Source: an uncultured Lachnospiraceae bacterium
GTDB lineage: Bacteria; Bacillota; Clostridia; Lachnospirales; Lachnospiraceae
NCBI GenBank assembly: GCA_910587935.1
Contig: CAJUNP010000040.1
Location: 1-14,640 of the forward strand
Length of the DNA stretch: 14,640 nucleotides
Direction of reading: 5' to 3'
The notes under the pieces are model-generated. The model ran no database searches. It was not told where the DNA came from and saw nothing but the letters and a program-made list of their open reading frames with translations. Made by a program: the position numbers and the translations under genes. Shown here piece after piece: positions 14,584 to 14,640 of the stretch (its first letter is position 1; the number at the start of each line of letters is the position of its first letter).

Positions 14584-14640
14584 TTAAAATTCCTTTCTAT
14601 TTACAATCGCTATACTGAGCTTCATGGATACGGCCAGTAT
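14584..14640 (-). CDS. Possible C-terminal end of a gene running off the right edge
   Basis: On the minus strand one frame is open from the window edge to a TAA at 14584, giving 18 residues ending in SIAIVNRKEF. There is no recognisable motif, and an 18-codon open frame is easily chance. It is listed because the position, just before the promoter-like element of the response-regulator remnant, would suit the end of an upstream gene. The remaining 14500-14583 holds no gene. Confidence 0.2.
   Translation of the reverse strand: MLAVSMKLSIAIVNRKEF

Noticed and set aside
1..14640. CRISPR array, tRNA, rRNA, riboswitch or complete insertion sequence
   Set aside because: No regularly spaced repeats, cloverleaf patterns, known aptamer cores or transposase reading frames were recognised on either strand.

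Overview
The window looks like chromosomal DNA of a spore-forming member of the Bacillota, class Clostridia, most likely Lachnospiraceae. The reasons are sporulation genes (yqfC, yqfD, a BofC-like gene, a SpoVB-like flippase), the Gram-positive order yqfC-yqfD-phoH-HD protein-ybeY, strong AGGAGG-type ribosome binding sites, and protein sequences typical of that family. The genus is not resolved. Every convincing gene lies on the minus strand, so the window is read from high to low coordinates.

Right edge (14640 to about 14307). There is the possible tail of an unidentified gene, then a very short response-regulator remnant that keeps its promoter-like sequence, ribosome binding site and the first 24 codons, then a promoter-like region. 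Main block (14306 to 350). Thirteen tightly packed genes follow: pyrimidine-nucleoside phosphorylase (pdp), sporulation proteins YqfC and YqfD, PhoH ATPase, a shortened membrane HD-domain protein with a degraded HD motif, the rRNA endonuclease YbeY, a SpoVB/MATE-type flippase, a BofC-like membrane-anchored protein, two unrelated FAD-dependent flavoproteins (HI0933/YhiN type and COG2509 type), glutamate 5-kinase (proB), a YnzC/DUF896 small protein, 5-formyltetrahydrofolate cyclo-ligase, and glutamate-5-semialdehyde dehydrogenase (proA). Most junctions overlap or have gaps under 35 bp, and no strong intrinsic terminator is visible inside the block, so co-transcription of much of it is likely. 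Left edge (349 to 1). An AT-rich spacer with a promoter-like region precedes the first 55 or so codons of a methyl-accepting chemotaxis protein, which ends early beside a small palindrome.

The genes fall into functional groups. ProB and ProA give the first two steps from glutamate to proline, and proC is not present. YbeY and PhoH are usually linked with RNA maturation and quality control. YqfC, YqfD, the BofC-like protein and the SpoVB-like protein point to endospore formation. The cyclo-ligase salvages 5-formyl-THF, and Pdp salvages pyrimidine nucleosides. No tRNA, rRNA, CRISPR array, complete mobile element or riboswitch was recognised.

I did not find a clear new multi-gene system. The most unusual item is the HD protein, which sits in the place of the cyclic-di-AMP phosphodiesterase PgpH/YqfF but lacks the extracellular domain and most metal-binding residues. 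It may have become a non-catalytic membrane protein. The next most notable are the two truncated signalling genes at the edges and possible sporulation-sigma promoters upstream of the BofC-like gene and yqfC.
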